Below are positions 11,275-21,723 of a stretch of DNA of 64,000 bases, one piece after another. Position 1 is the stretch's first letter, and each line of letters begins with the position of its first letter. Position numbers and translations under genes: made by a program. A model generated the notes under the pieces. It was not told where the DNA came from. It saw nothing but the letters and a program-made list of their open reading frames with translations, and ran no database searches. The DNA is from Ophiura sarsii (taxonomy: Eukaryota; Echinodermata; Ophiuroidea; Amphilepidida; Ophiuridae), in the NCBI GenBank assembly GCA_035610835.1, contig CM069455.1, positions 47,113,308 through 47,177,307 on the forward strand, read 5' to 3'.

Positions 11275-12186
11275 TCTTCAGGGTGATACACTAGCACCGT
11301 TTTTGTTCATAATCATCCTAGACTATGTACTGAGGAAGGCATTGGCAGGAAAAGAAGAGCAACTAGGCTTCACACTTGTTCCCAGGCAAAGTAAAAGAAT
11401 AGGGCCGCAGACAATTACAGACCTTGACTTCGCAGACGACATTGCTCTCCTTGCAGACAATCTACGGGATGCAGAGGAACTACTACATCTGGTGGAAGCA
11501 GCTGCGCTTACAGTTGGTTTTGGGATGAACGCCAAAAAAACAAAGGCAATGCTGTACAAAGAAGCTCCAACACCAATTAAAACACTGGATGGTAATGATC
11601 TTGAAATTGTCCAAGACTTCAAATACCTTGGTGCCTGGATTGCTAGTAGTGAACAAGATTTCAACATAAGAAAGGCTCAAGCTTGGAAAGCCTGTAACAG
11701 CATGACAAAAATATGGAACAGTAAACTCCCAAGAAACCTGAAAATAAAGCTGTTTACCACCACTGTTGAATCTGTTTTGACCTATGGAGCCGAGACTTGG
11801 ACACTAACAGCTAAAATGAGAAAAGCGCTGGATGGTTGCTACACTCGCCTCTTAAGAAAAGCACTTAATGTATCATGGCAATCTCACACCACCAACAAAG
11901 ATCTATATGGGAACCTGCTACCAATATCAGAGAGGCTAAGACGGAGGAGATTAAAATTTGCCGGCCACTGTGCCAGAAGGGAAGAGGAAGCAGTCTCCAA
12001 AGTTCTCCTGTGGCAACCCAAGCATGGACACAAGGCTAGAGGACCACCACGAAAGAATTACATCAAGCTTTTATCAGAGGATACAGGACTAACTAGGCAG
12101 GACATGAAAAACTGCATGCTTGAAAGACCAGTATGGAAGGCCATCACAGAAGTCCGTCCCTTCGGGACGCCTTAAGCAAGTAAGCA
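11275..12186 (+). pseudogene. 5'-truncated LINE, C-terminal half of reverse transcriptase
   Basis: An uninterrupted 300-residue frame ends at 12175. It starts inside the reverse transcriptase at motif B (LQGDTLAPFLF), then shows the catalytic DLDFADDIALLA box, NAKKTKAM, DFKYLGAWIAS and the downstream VLTYGAETWTL and RLLRKALNVSW segments common in RTE/I/jockey-like metazoan LINEs. The tail is GGGACGCC followed by AAGC/AAGT repeats. AGTAAATGAT flanks both ends (11265-11274 and 12187-12196) as a 10-bp target duplication, and copy B lacks the insert near 50455. The ATG at 11270 is fortuitous, lying in the target duplication. The frame is intact over its whole length, so the insertion may be fairly young. 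The clade is uncertain. Confidence 0.88.
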
Positions 12187-12782
12187 AGTAAATGATACGA
12201 CGGGACAATAATTGAAAATAAATAATCAGACGCTCTATTTACAAACCGCACCACTTATCCGTCGTTATGTATTAGACAAGGGATATTATGCTGCTCTTAA
12301 AAAATACCTTGTTGCTCGATACGGGTCTCAATATTTTTTCCAAATCAGTCTCGATAAAAACTAGCGAGTATCATCATCAAAACATTGATTAACTGATAAG
12401 TATACCATATTATTAACCCTTGTAAAGTGTGGTAAAACGTCATCAACATGATTGGCAACTTCAGTTGCGTTAGTTTATTTTGTTGGCGGCACATCCCTAC
12501 TCAAAAAAATGATTTGTTTTGACCTTTGAACATGTTCAGAGCAAACTGCGTGAAGGTTATACATAGGAAGTATTACTTTATACATGCTGAAGGGCCGGAT
12601 GGAATACGTTGTTTTGACAGAACAGCGACGATAATGCATTTGATCATGATCTGATGAAACAACATTAATATATAGTTGCATGAATAAGTGAGTAGAAAAA
12701 GAATCATCCCGTTTTGTAGATTTTTTCTCTAATATTACAATAATAATGTATAACACTATCAAACTTTATGCTTGTTTCTATA

Positions 12783-13041
12783 GATGGGGTGACAGGTGAC
12801 GTCACACCGGGCAAAACTTGGCTAGTTGCTATTGTTCTTTGCCCGGCAGTTTGCGCGCGTATCATGTTTTGTTTAGGACCCGTGCTTTTAAAACTCGCGC
12901 GAAAGCATTATAAAAGGCAATACGGCGTAGCGGACAGTGTTGTGGTCATATGCTGTTCCCTTAAGCGTGTATCGACAGTCCAGTCCCTTCGCCCGTTGCG
13001 TTTGTTGATAAACATTGGATGTAAACAACGGTCACCTCATC
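12783..13041. mobile_element. 259-bp MITE, copy A only
   Basis: Ends GATGGGGTGAC and GTCACCTCATC are inverted repeats flanked by TATA on both sides (12779-12782, 13042-13045). Copy B has one TATA at the matching point near 50936. The interior is GC-richer than its surroundings and holds CGCGCG-type motifs. Confidence 0.8.
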
Positions 13042-13061
13042 TATAATCACTCAACCAAATG

Positions 13062-13321
13062 TCGTCACCCTGTTACGATAACTGCCTAATTCGATCATTG
13101 TTCTAGTTTTGCGAAAACACAAAAAGCATGTTTCAGGCACTAAAGATCAACACAACCACAACCACATTATTGGCGAAAAACACCTGGTTTGGAGATAATT
13201 GATCCTCTAACAGTGTCATCGGTCATCAGCAAACGAACATGGTAATGGAGTTGTGATTTGGGCGAAACAACTAAATGTTACGGTCTCAAAAGTTAGGCAA
13301 TTGTCGTAAGTAGGGTGACGA
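13062..13321. mobile_element. Small TIR element (TCGTCACCCTG ends)
   Basis: Inverted ends TCGTCACCCTGTTACGATAA and GTCGTAAGTAGGGTGACGA with TTAGGCA/TGCCTAA inside. It is also present in copy B (about 50955-51226), so it predates the duplication. A related pair of ends occurs at 19305-19769. Confidence 0.65.
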
Positions 13322-13339
13322 TTTGTAACACTTTTATTA

Positions 13340-13432
13340 CATCGAATTTATAACACCAAATTTATAACACCAAATTTATAACACCAAATGTATAACACCA
13401 AATTTATAACACCAAATTTTAAAACATCGAAT
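13340..13432. repeat. 13-bp tandem repeat
   Basis: Six or so units of the form ACACCAAATTTAT in a row. Copy B has fewer units (51240-51290), showing copy-number change since the duplication. Confidence 0.9.
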
Positions 13433-13612
13433 TTATGACACTAAACCAAAGCTGAAGTCATCTATACTCATTTTGCAAATGGCTTGATCCGACCAATCTG
13501 CCAGTCTGGCCCACTTCAAGCAATTAATAGAGGGCGCTGCAATATACAATGTATTACATTCATTTTTAGTTACGAGCAATAGACAGTGTTCCTTTTCAAA
13601 AAAATCAATATG

Positions 13613-13969
13613 TGATGCGATCTGTGAAAACCCATTGGGTTTTTTAGATTTTTTTAAAGAAAAATAAATTCCAATACTTTGTGTCATCATCTTTCATGAC
13701 ATTTCACCTTCAAAAACTTACTTAAGTCACTTTTATTATTAACCTTATAATGTTATTCTATTGAATTATGTATCTTTTTTGGCCTGTTTTCATGATTTCT
13801 TGTTTTGTATAGCTTTTTATGACATCACAATCATCATTCACACTCATAACTTTTTTTGTAGTGATCGTAGAAAGAGTTCTGTAATCAGCACAGTTTTAGC
13901 TTTCTTATGATATAAATATCTCTAATATGAAAAATGCCACCATGTGGCGGGTTTTCAAAGATCGCATCA
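13613..13969. mobile_element. MITE of the TGATGCGATC family (copy A)
   Basis: Ends TGATGCGATCTGTGAAAACC and GGGTTTTCAAAGATCGCATCA are inverted repeats. The interior includes TTCACCTTCAAAAAC and TTAACCTTATAATGTTATT, shared with the copy B member (51475-51839) and with an independent third copy at 36360-36767. Confidence 0.85.
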
Positions 13970-14783
13970 CATATTTTAATTAATTTTTATTCGTTTAGAG
14001 TGTAGATGCCTTCAGTTTTAATTACTACATACGCATATACATCGAAATTTGTTTGTATATAAAGTATACACAATCAAGTTTTTATCTTTGACTAGCTTAA
14101 ACATGTTACAAGGTGTCCATCTTCGATTTACTGACACGACACATTCAATCAATCATGTGTTTTAATACTAAGAGTTGCATGGCGTTTGAGAGCCAAATGG
14201 AGAGGTAAATAAACCAGATACTATAATTGGTGTCAATACTTGACTTAAGTTTTCTCGATTTTCTTTCTTTTTTCTCTTCCTTTTTTCTTTCTTCAATTTT
14301 TGGGTGTCTAGTGTTACCTGGTTTTGGATCACGAGAACGCGACTAGATCAAAGATAAGAACTGACACTGTTCTCGCTGTAACTTTGCGTCTCTATAAAAC
14401 AATCCAAGCTAGATACAATCAAGAACAAATATTAGAAAAATGCCATTGTGAACAAATGAGTCTTTAAGGATTTCTTGAAGTGATTTATAGAGTCTCAGAG
14501 CTCTTCACATTAATAGGCAAATTCTCAGTGGGCCTACTTATTTTACTGCTTATGTATATAAGCAAATTATTTTATTATAGTAGAAAACATTCATGTTATC
14601 TGAGACCATTTAGTTATTATGGTCTCAGTAGATGTTATAACATTTAACAGTTCACTTATTCTTTGTTTGTTTTAAACAAACTTGCTTACCAATTTAAACT
14701 CTAATCAATACTAAACATAAAAGTGTTCTTTCCTCTGCGTATCGGCTTTTAGATACCATAACAATGACCAATATTCTTGTCTC

Positions 14784-15012
14784 TGTTCTGTCAAAACGTC
14801 GTATCTCCATCCGGCCCGTCAGCATGTATAAAGTAAAACTTTCAACGAGATGCACATGAGGAAGTGTTGTTTTATACATGTTCAAGGGTAAGAAACAAAT
14901 CCATCATGAAATGTGTAAAGTGCATACAACACTTCCTGCATAACATGTAGACAGTTTTACTTCCGGGCATGCTGAAGGGCCGCAAAAGATACTGAGGTTT
15001 TGACAGAACAGC
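14784..15012. mobile_element. Short fold-back repeat
   Basis: TGTTCTGTCAAAAC ... CCGGCCCGTCAGCATG at the left is the inverse of CATGCTGAAGGGCC ... GTTTTGACAGAACA at the right. One arm of the same sequence also occurs alone at 12530-12660 (CATGCTGAAGGGCCGGATGG). Copy B has the same structure at about 53110-53340. Confidence 0.6.
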
Positions 15013-15765
15013 GAACAATATATTACAACACACTATTACGATGAGTATGTACAGGCGAGTCAAACAAAAAGTGTACTCAAAATAAAATAATTATCAAAAA
15101 TATTTGTTATCAGAATATGAAAGCAATCGATGTATGCGGCGATAGATGCATTTATTCACTCATTTGCAAAAAGAATCGTGTCATTTCATGGTAACGTTTA
15201 CCAGATATGACTATTTTGGTAAAGTTACTGCATTTTGAAACCGAACACAATATTTAATATTTTACTCAATAATGCTTGGTATTAATGAACAAGTGGATTC
15301 ATGTATGGTTAATAAAGACAAATCAACTATTCTCAGTTATTTTTTCAAACATTAAATGCGAAATAATGACAAAACAATGTAATTATTACACACATTTAGC
15401 AACAACAACAACAACAAATTTGGCTTTTGTGATAGTCGGAATCAGCTTCTTATAAGAGAAAATATCGCAAATCTTGTTCGGTTTATAAAATGTTCCCTTT
15501 TACGCAAATGAGCACAAAAAAATGTTTACCACAACCAATTTCAGCCAACCAAAATTCTTTAAAAAGCTTATGAGATAACCCGTCTGCTTCACTAACACAT
15601 CTGTGAATTGTTCGCACAGATTTTAAGATATTGAATCACAAAGTTGAGTACATTTCTTTTGACTCACCCTGTATGTTATATACATGTGTTTTATTCTGCT
15701 TATAATATTAGGCCTACAATATGCGTAAGTGTTTCTATATATATAAATGGATTCTGACCTAATAT

Positions 15766-15860
15766 TGGGTGTTACCTATAAGTAAGATATTCATGAACGG
15801 ATTAAAGCTTATCACAATTCAACTGATTACATGAATATCTTACTCATAGGTAGAACATAA
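15766..15860. repeat. Short hairpin repeat
   Basis: TTACCTATAAGTAAGATATTCATGAA is matched in inverse by CATGAATATCTTACTCATAGGTAG around a 35-bp loop. Present in both duplicate copies (B near 54065-54155). Confidence 0.7.
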
Positions 15861-15875
15861 TTCTGTACTAATGAA

Positions 15876-16212
15876 GGCCAACTAAAAAAACAAGTTTGTC
15901 TCAGAAGACCGAGCGCGGAGCGCGTAGCTTTTAAAATTAGCATTTTACCGCATAACTTCCCCTCCCCTCCATTTTTATGTGAGCCAAGTTGTAACTATAT
16001 GGCATGTTTTTTTTCCAATATTATAACAGTATTTAAACACAAGAAAAATAAATGACTCCAGGGATTTATTGGACTATGCTTCTTCAAATTTTAATTTCTC
16101 ATTGTGAAGTACCATATTAGCTTCATTTTCTTAATTCACAGAGTCTCAAGTCGCATTTTGCATAGCCTTTTTTCATGTTTCTTCTGAGACAAATTTGTTG
16201 GGGTTTTTGGCC
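15876..16212. mobile_element. 337-bp MITE with GGCC...TTTGTCTCA ends
   Basis: Left end GGCCAACTAAAAAAACAAG then TTTGTCTCAGAAGA; right end is the inverse, TCTTCTGAGACAAATTTG then TTTTTGGCC. Flanks are GAA and TAA, a possible decayed TAA target duplication. The ends closely resemble those of the 6.5-kb element at 1991-8506. Present in both copies (B 54171-54492), so older than the duplication. Confidence 0.75.
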
Positions 16213-16332
16213 TAAACATAATAATTTGTATACACGCTAGTTTAGAATGTACTGGTGTAACTCAAATACAAGTAGACAACCTTGGTTTATTATAAACCTT
16301 TTCATATAATAATGTACAACATCAAATGTTTA

Positions 16333-16836
16333 TGCACTTATCAATTACAAGCCCGGCCCCGGGCCCCGGGAGTAGCGGGGACTTGGGCCGGGACTTACAC
16401 ATTTCCAATGTGACGTCCCCGCTACATTCGTGTACGGTCATTTTTGTACGCCCCGGCTACAGTTCCGGCCCCAATAGCCGGGACATAGTGTGTCACGCCC
16501 GACTACAGCCATTAGTATTAAGTGAAGAACATTTTAGAAATCTGAAAAAATCAATTCTTATATCTTTAGATTAACCAGTGGTATCCTTTGTACTCGTTTG
16601 AATTTAATCTTCTAGTGTTAACTCACACTAGTCGCCAGGTTATACTTCCCCGGCTCATTTTTTTCAGTGATGTTCGTCCCCGCTACACGCCCTGGCTAGC
16701 GGGGACACACTTTGTACGTCCCCTTACACTCCCAAGCATAGCCGAGCAACGTTTTTTTGTTGCCCGCGTACAGTCCCCGCATAGTCCCCGCCTTGTCCCG
16801 GGTCCAATGAGGCCGGGGTTGCAATTGATAAGTGCA
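16333..16836. mobile_element. GC-rich TIR element, copy A only
   Basis: Ends TGCACTTATCAATTAC and AATTGATAAGTGCA are inverted repeats. The interior is strikingly GC-rich (GCCCGGCCCCGGGCC, GGCCGGGAC, CCCCGGCTAC) in an AT-rich region. Copy B near 54595 has no such insert. The target duplication is not clear. Confidence 0.65.
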
Positions 16837-17043
16837 TTGTGTTTGGTATACAACACATGGTTAAAATCTCAATTGACATTATACCAATTGTTAGACTACG
16901 GCTTTGAATGACAGTACTCAATGCCGCAAGGCAGAGCGTAATACAAATTCCAAGTAATAGACCTTCTGGAATAGAAGTCGTAACACTGAGTTTCATACTT
17001 TCGCAATCGTCAGACGACAAGATTTACACTTATTAATATATAC

Positions 17044-17083
17044 ACTAGCGGGACACCCGTCCTTCGAACGGGCGCCCGCTAGT
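17044..17083. repeat. Hairpin-forming GC stem
   Basis: ACTAGCGGGACACCCG pairs with CGGGCGCCCGCTAGT around a short CTTCGAA loop. It is conserved in copy B (about 55052-55094), with small changes. It could be a helitron-like or MITE terminus, but no partner end was identified. Confidence 0.5.
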
Positions 17084-17204
17084 AAGTGCGCCTACCAGAT
17101 AGACACCTACAAACATGACAAAATGAATAACACATATTAAGTATTCGAAAATTTATCACGAAATCGATAAGAATACATTGAGTTAAAATATAATGCACTA
17201 GGCC

Positions 17205-18600
17205 TTTTTTAACCTGGAATTAAATGTTTCCCAGTCATTACCCCATACCCCATACATATGAGTAAATATAATGATGCAGGCCTATAATATTCTGACCTGA
17301 TATTGAATGATTTCCGTCATTACACCAAGCTATATCCCATGGGTTATACTTTTAAGAAACCACAATATTTCATTACATCCCGTGCCCCGCGTGGCCCTCC
17401 CTGTTACGCAATTCAGTATCATTTAAATCTCGTAAATAATCAGGACTCTGTCGGGAGGTACCACAGTGTCAAATCCCACATCTGACACCATGTTACGCGA
17501 TTTATATTCACCATACTATTTATTTTCTTATCAGAAACCAAATTATTTCATGACCTCATGGCCCTCCAATGGGTTATACCACAGTTTTTAATTACCCCAC
17601 CTACCTCCCGAATTGCGTTATTACCCCCCACCACCGCCCATGGCTTATCTCAACCCGAGACCTGACCTTAACCATCTCCCATTATAGCACAGCGTATTTC
17701 TCTATCATTTGCCTGCCCGCGTGTTTAGGGGTGCGTGGGGTAGTCGCGTGGCGTGTGCATACCGCGCGACTGGCAGCGTACCCATGTGTGTGTGTTTTGC
17801 ATGGCGCACTACGATGCGTTATGTGTTACGCGCCGGCTGCATGGTTGCACTACGCATATAGATAAACAAATACGGCCCGTAGCAAGAGTCTTGCTAAAAT
17901 TCACGCAACGTTGTATGTTGTATGTATAATGTATGTAATAGTACATAAGCCTATTTCCTGACCTGAAATTGAATGTTTCCCGTCATTACCCCATATCCCA
18001 TACATAACTAAGGGAGCAGTTCCATTTATACGCGATAAATTTATCGCGACTGTATCGAGGCCTGATATGTTTTGGACCCGATGTTTTTCAAGTTGATACG
18101 CGATAAAATAGTCATCAGGCCCCGATAAAATAGACATCGGGGCCCGATACGAGGCCTCTGCCATACCCTGGGGTATGTTTAGCAAATAGAGCGGGACATT
18201 GTTTAGCAAATACACGAGGATAATACAATTTACGTTAAACATCCATAATCAATAACATTATCTCTAAAAACATGAAATGCTGAATTTGTACCTTACAACT
18301 AGAATAAATAACCCGAAGCTCTATTTACATACCGACCACTTATCTTTCGTTATATTTAAACAAGCGGTAATACGCTACTCGATAAATAATCCTTTGCTAC
18401 TCGCAACTGTACGCGCTAAAAATCTCATCGGGGCCTGATAAAAAACTCATCGGGGCCCGGAACATTCTCGCAATTTTTATCGCGTACAAATGGAACTGCT
18501 CCCTAAATATAATGCAGACCTATATTCTGACCTATATTCTGACCTGAAATTGAATGCTTCCCGTCATTACCCCAAGATATATCCCATGGTTTATACTTTG
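17205..18600. repeat. Dispersed/tandem repeats around TTGAATGWTTCCCGTCATTACC
   Basis: A segment of about 80 bp of the type CTGACCTGAAATTGAATGTTTCCC followed by CATTACCCCATATCCCATACAT recurs at 17205, 17285, 17955 and 18530. The same series is in copy B (55215, 55300, 55935, 56015). An open frame at 17569-17865 with a similar frame in copy B (55568-55858) has no domain and is judged not to be a gene. Confidence 0.6.
18012..18503. mobile_element. 492-bp Harbinger-like MITE, copy A only
   Basis: Ends GGGAGCAGTTCCATTT and AAATGGAACTGCTCCC are exact inverted repeats flanked by TAA on both sides (18009-18011, 18504-18506). The matching site in copy B (near 55989) reads straight through CTAAATATAATG with no insert. 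A 3-bp TAA duplication and GGG-starting ends fit PIF/Harbinger MITEs. The interior holds repeated ATCGGGGCC and CGCGATAAA motifs. Confidence 0.9.
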
Positions 18601-19304
18601 AAGAAATCACACTATTTCATTACACCTAGAGACCCTCCCTGTTACGCCATTTAGTATCACATTTATTCATTACCCCCCTGCCATCCAAACCACGTTACTT
18701 GAATACACACCCCCACCCCCTCCCCCGCCCGCCTCGCCTCCGCTATCTCAATACCCAAGGCCTAATCTTAACCATCTCCCGTAGCGCAGTGTATTTCTCC
18801 AATATTTGCATGCCCGCGTGTGCAGGGGTGCGTAGGTGAAGTGAAGTGGCTGTTGTGATATCTGGGGACCTATTAAACGAGTGCCTGCATCTGGTATTTC
18901 TGTATGTAGATATTATACCAGGCCTATATTAAGATATAAATTACAAACAAGAACAAAATCATTATACACAAAAACTGCACACAGCGGCAAAAATTAGTAC
19001 AGTACAGTTTGAGCCTTTGTTTTGGCGATTTTGTAATCTCAATCAAAATGGTCGGTTTTTGTCAACGTCAACGTCAGGACGTTGACATTTGAATTCAGAT
19101 TCAGGCCTTGTGGTAGAGTCTATGAATTGCTTTCATGTATCTTGAATTAGTATTTGTACCCAGATGTCTTTAAAATGTATATTATATCTGGATATAAAAA
19201 TATGAACACATACAGTATGTTGTTACAATTGTGGAGAAATGGTTTAAATAATATAAACAAATTATAGAGTTTTGCAAAATCTGCGACATTCGTCGTGTTT
19301 ACTA

Positions 19305-19769
19305 TATCGTCAGCCTGCTTCGATAATTGCCTAACTCACTTTTCAGTTATAATACCTAAGTCATTGACCAATCAAAATTGTTGATAAATGAAGAGCTTTG
19401 TTGCAAAAGGGCCACCAAACCATTCCAACATGTTACTCATTTTGCATTATTGAATTTGCATTGACAAATCCATGGAATTAATCAAATTATTGTATGGCTG
19501 TGTTCATCTGTTTCTATATGACTTGGATTAGTGCATCCATGCGCGCCATTCCTCAATTGGCGTGCATGGATGCACTAATCCAAGTCACATCAACAATACT
19601 AAGCCTCACATCAACAATACAAGCCTCATTCCACATAATGAATATCCATCCATCAATAATGCAAAATGAGTAACAGGTACAGTAACATAGGTAACAGGTT
19701 TCATACTTTTGTTGTTTTCTAAGAACTAGAAAAAATGAGTTAGGCAATTATCGAAGCAGGCTGACGATA
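19305..19769. mobile_element. Fold-back MITE with TATCGTCAGCC ends
   Basis: A 34-bp terminal inverted repeat (TATCGTCAGCCTGCTTCGAT on the left) plus two inner inverted pairs, GTTACTCATTTTGCATTATT and GACTTGGATTAGTGCATCCA. The inner pairs recur as a smaller hairpin at 35170-35335. Confidence 0.8.
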
Positions 19770-19814
19770 TTCTGTTTGGTATATAAATAGTGTTCTACTC
19801 TCCATTTCTGTATG

Positions 19815-19900
19815 TAGTGGTGGCCGAGTGGTTAAGGCGCTGGACTCACGTTCTTTTTGGAAACATTTACGGGAGTTCGAGCCCGGTCTGGAGCGTGTAC
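19815..19900 (+). tRNA. tRNA-like relic, Ser/Leu type
   Basis: A-box TGGCCGAGTGG and D-arm GTTAAGGCGCTGGACT are intact in the style of class II tRNAs, and a B-box-like AGTTCGAGCCC follows at the expected distance. The anticodon stem does not close (CTGGA faces TCTTT) and the acceptor ends do not pair, so this is a pseudogene or the head of a tRNA-derived SINE. Confidence 0.5.
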
Positions 19901-20054
19901 TTTTCTTGTTTTTCTATAAAATTTGTCATCAATTATATTATTCATTTAGTTTCACATTAATGGCGGTTAAAAGTGTACAAATCAATGTTTTTCTTCTGCG
20001 AATTAATTAAATGATAATTAAAATAAAACCCTGGACTTATCAACATCAAAACAT

Positions 20055-20945
20055 GTTATAACCTGAGACTAATATACCTAAAGAGATAAGAAGCACGGTA
20101 CTACAGCTATTCATCACTGTGCACAAGGTCCGATGCGTTATTGTTTAGTCAATCGCCAATCGATTATTATCATTCAGTTTAATTTGTAGCACGACCTCAT
20201 TATTTGAGTAAGCGCGCTATTTGAATCCAGTATTATCCACACGTTTATTACACTTCTTAAATAACCTGAACGCGCTTTAGCATGGGATGGCTACCGACAT
20301 ACAGATCATGATAGATTTCTAAAATGAATATACATTTATATCGCTATATTTTTGGCATTTCAGAAGAGATGTGACAATTAAAACCTATTGGGTACATTCT
20401 TGGGCATATACACAATGTATTATGATAACAAATTTCATGGTAATATGTTTATATTTAACATGAATTGAGAAACAAATGTTATACTTTAATTCATGAACAA
20501 GTTCTTCAAAACATCACCTTTTTTAGTTTAATTCATAATGAACCTAAATACAAACTATGACATTTGGATATCACAATACATTGTTTATATGTTCAAGAAT
20601 GTACCCAATAGGTTTTTATTGGCATATCTCTTCTGAAATGCCATAATTTTAGCGATATAAATGCATATTATTTCAGAAATATATCAAGGTATGTGAGTCG
20701 GTCGCCATCCCATACTAAAGTGCGTTCAGGAAATTAAGAAAAATGTAATACACGTGTGGATAACACTGGATTCAAAATAGCGCGCTACTACTCAAAGGAT
20801 GAGTTCGTGATACAGATTGAATTGAATGACGATAATCGATGGGCCATCAACTATAACAATGTCGCATCGGACCATGGATCGCTGCACATAGCAGGTATCA
20901 ATAGGCGCTTCTTATCTCTTTAGGTATATTAGTCTCAGTTATAAC
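20055..20945. mobile_element. Large fold-back element, arms of about 390 bp
   Basis: Left arm (20055-20440) and right arm (20590-20945) are reverse complements over nearly their whole length; outer ends GTTATAACCTGAGACTAATA and its inverse. Key shared stretches include CCTATTGGGTACATTCTTG and AGCGCGCTATTTGAATCCAG. No coding frame of note. Confidence 0.88.
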
Positions 20946-21723
20946 GTGGTGGAAAGTCGCGATTACTATGGGATGGTTGGATATTTCTTGGAAGCTGCTA
21001 TATTTTCCGAAGAGAGAAAAGTGGGCCCAGCATTAAAACAAAGAGTTTTTGTTAAAATACATCATACACTGTCTAAATCTTCTTTTTCATATTTCCTTTG
21101 TCGTCTGTTAATTTCATTTTAGGACGTAGACCAGTTTTTTGTAAATACCTTGTTTTTTTAAAAGTCACATCCACATCTAATGAAAATGATTAACATCGAT
21201 CAAGGATGAAAGTAAAGATTACCGCGAGTCACAAACGTCATATACGCGACAGGGTTTAACATTGTTTATTTATTGACTAACATGATGCCCACAAATGTAC
21301 GCGAAAGGGCCGAAAGATTTAAAAAGTGGGCCAAGAACATAACTTAAAAAAGGTGTAGTCGTTGAAAAACTCACGAAGCACTTAGTAGTGACATGGCTTT
21401 TAAAAGCGGTGGCGTTGCCACCACTGCGCCTGTCATTTTGGTTCTGACAGTGCGTTCCTCTATGATTGCATTGCAGGACAGGTACTACATGTGTGAGAGC
21501 GTGAAATAGTTGGAGCGTTGTGGAGAATGATCAGCCCTTAACCTTATAATGGGTTTGTACACTCGTAATCATTGTAAACCTGTAATACATTGAAATTTCA
21601 CATGATGGTGAGCAATTCATTACATCCTTGTAACACCTGAAAAACCTGGAAAGCCATAAATCAAAGTGGTTTAAGGAAGCATCACATTTTTGATCTAACA
21701 CAAATTCAGATGTAATAGGCCTA

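Larger units (their letters stand above)
1199..19057. repeat. Duplicated block, copy A
   Basis: This stretch is collinear and in direct orientation with 44390-56545. Matching segments are 1199-1625 with 44390-44860, 1626-1990 with 47356-47590, and 8507-19057 with 47591-56545. Long runs are identical or nearly so. Copy A is longer because it carries the 6.5-kb insertion at 1991-8506, a LINE fragment at 11275-12186 and several MITEs that copy B lacks. The left edge near 1199 is where similarity stops on both sides. No conserved protein-coding exon was found in the block, which appears to be the non-coding flank or intron of the mosaic gene. Confidence 0.9.

Noticed and set aside
17569..17865. 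98-residue frame with a similar 96-residue frame in copy B (55568-55858)
   Set aside because: Similarity comes from the duplication. The copies differ by a shifted stretch of compensating deletions, the composition is odd, and the region is made of dispersed repeats.
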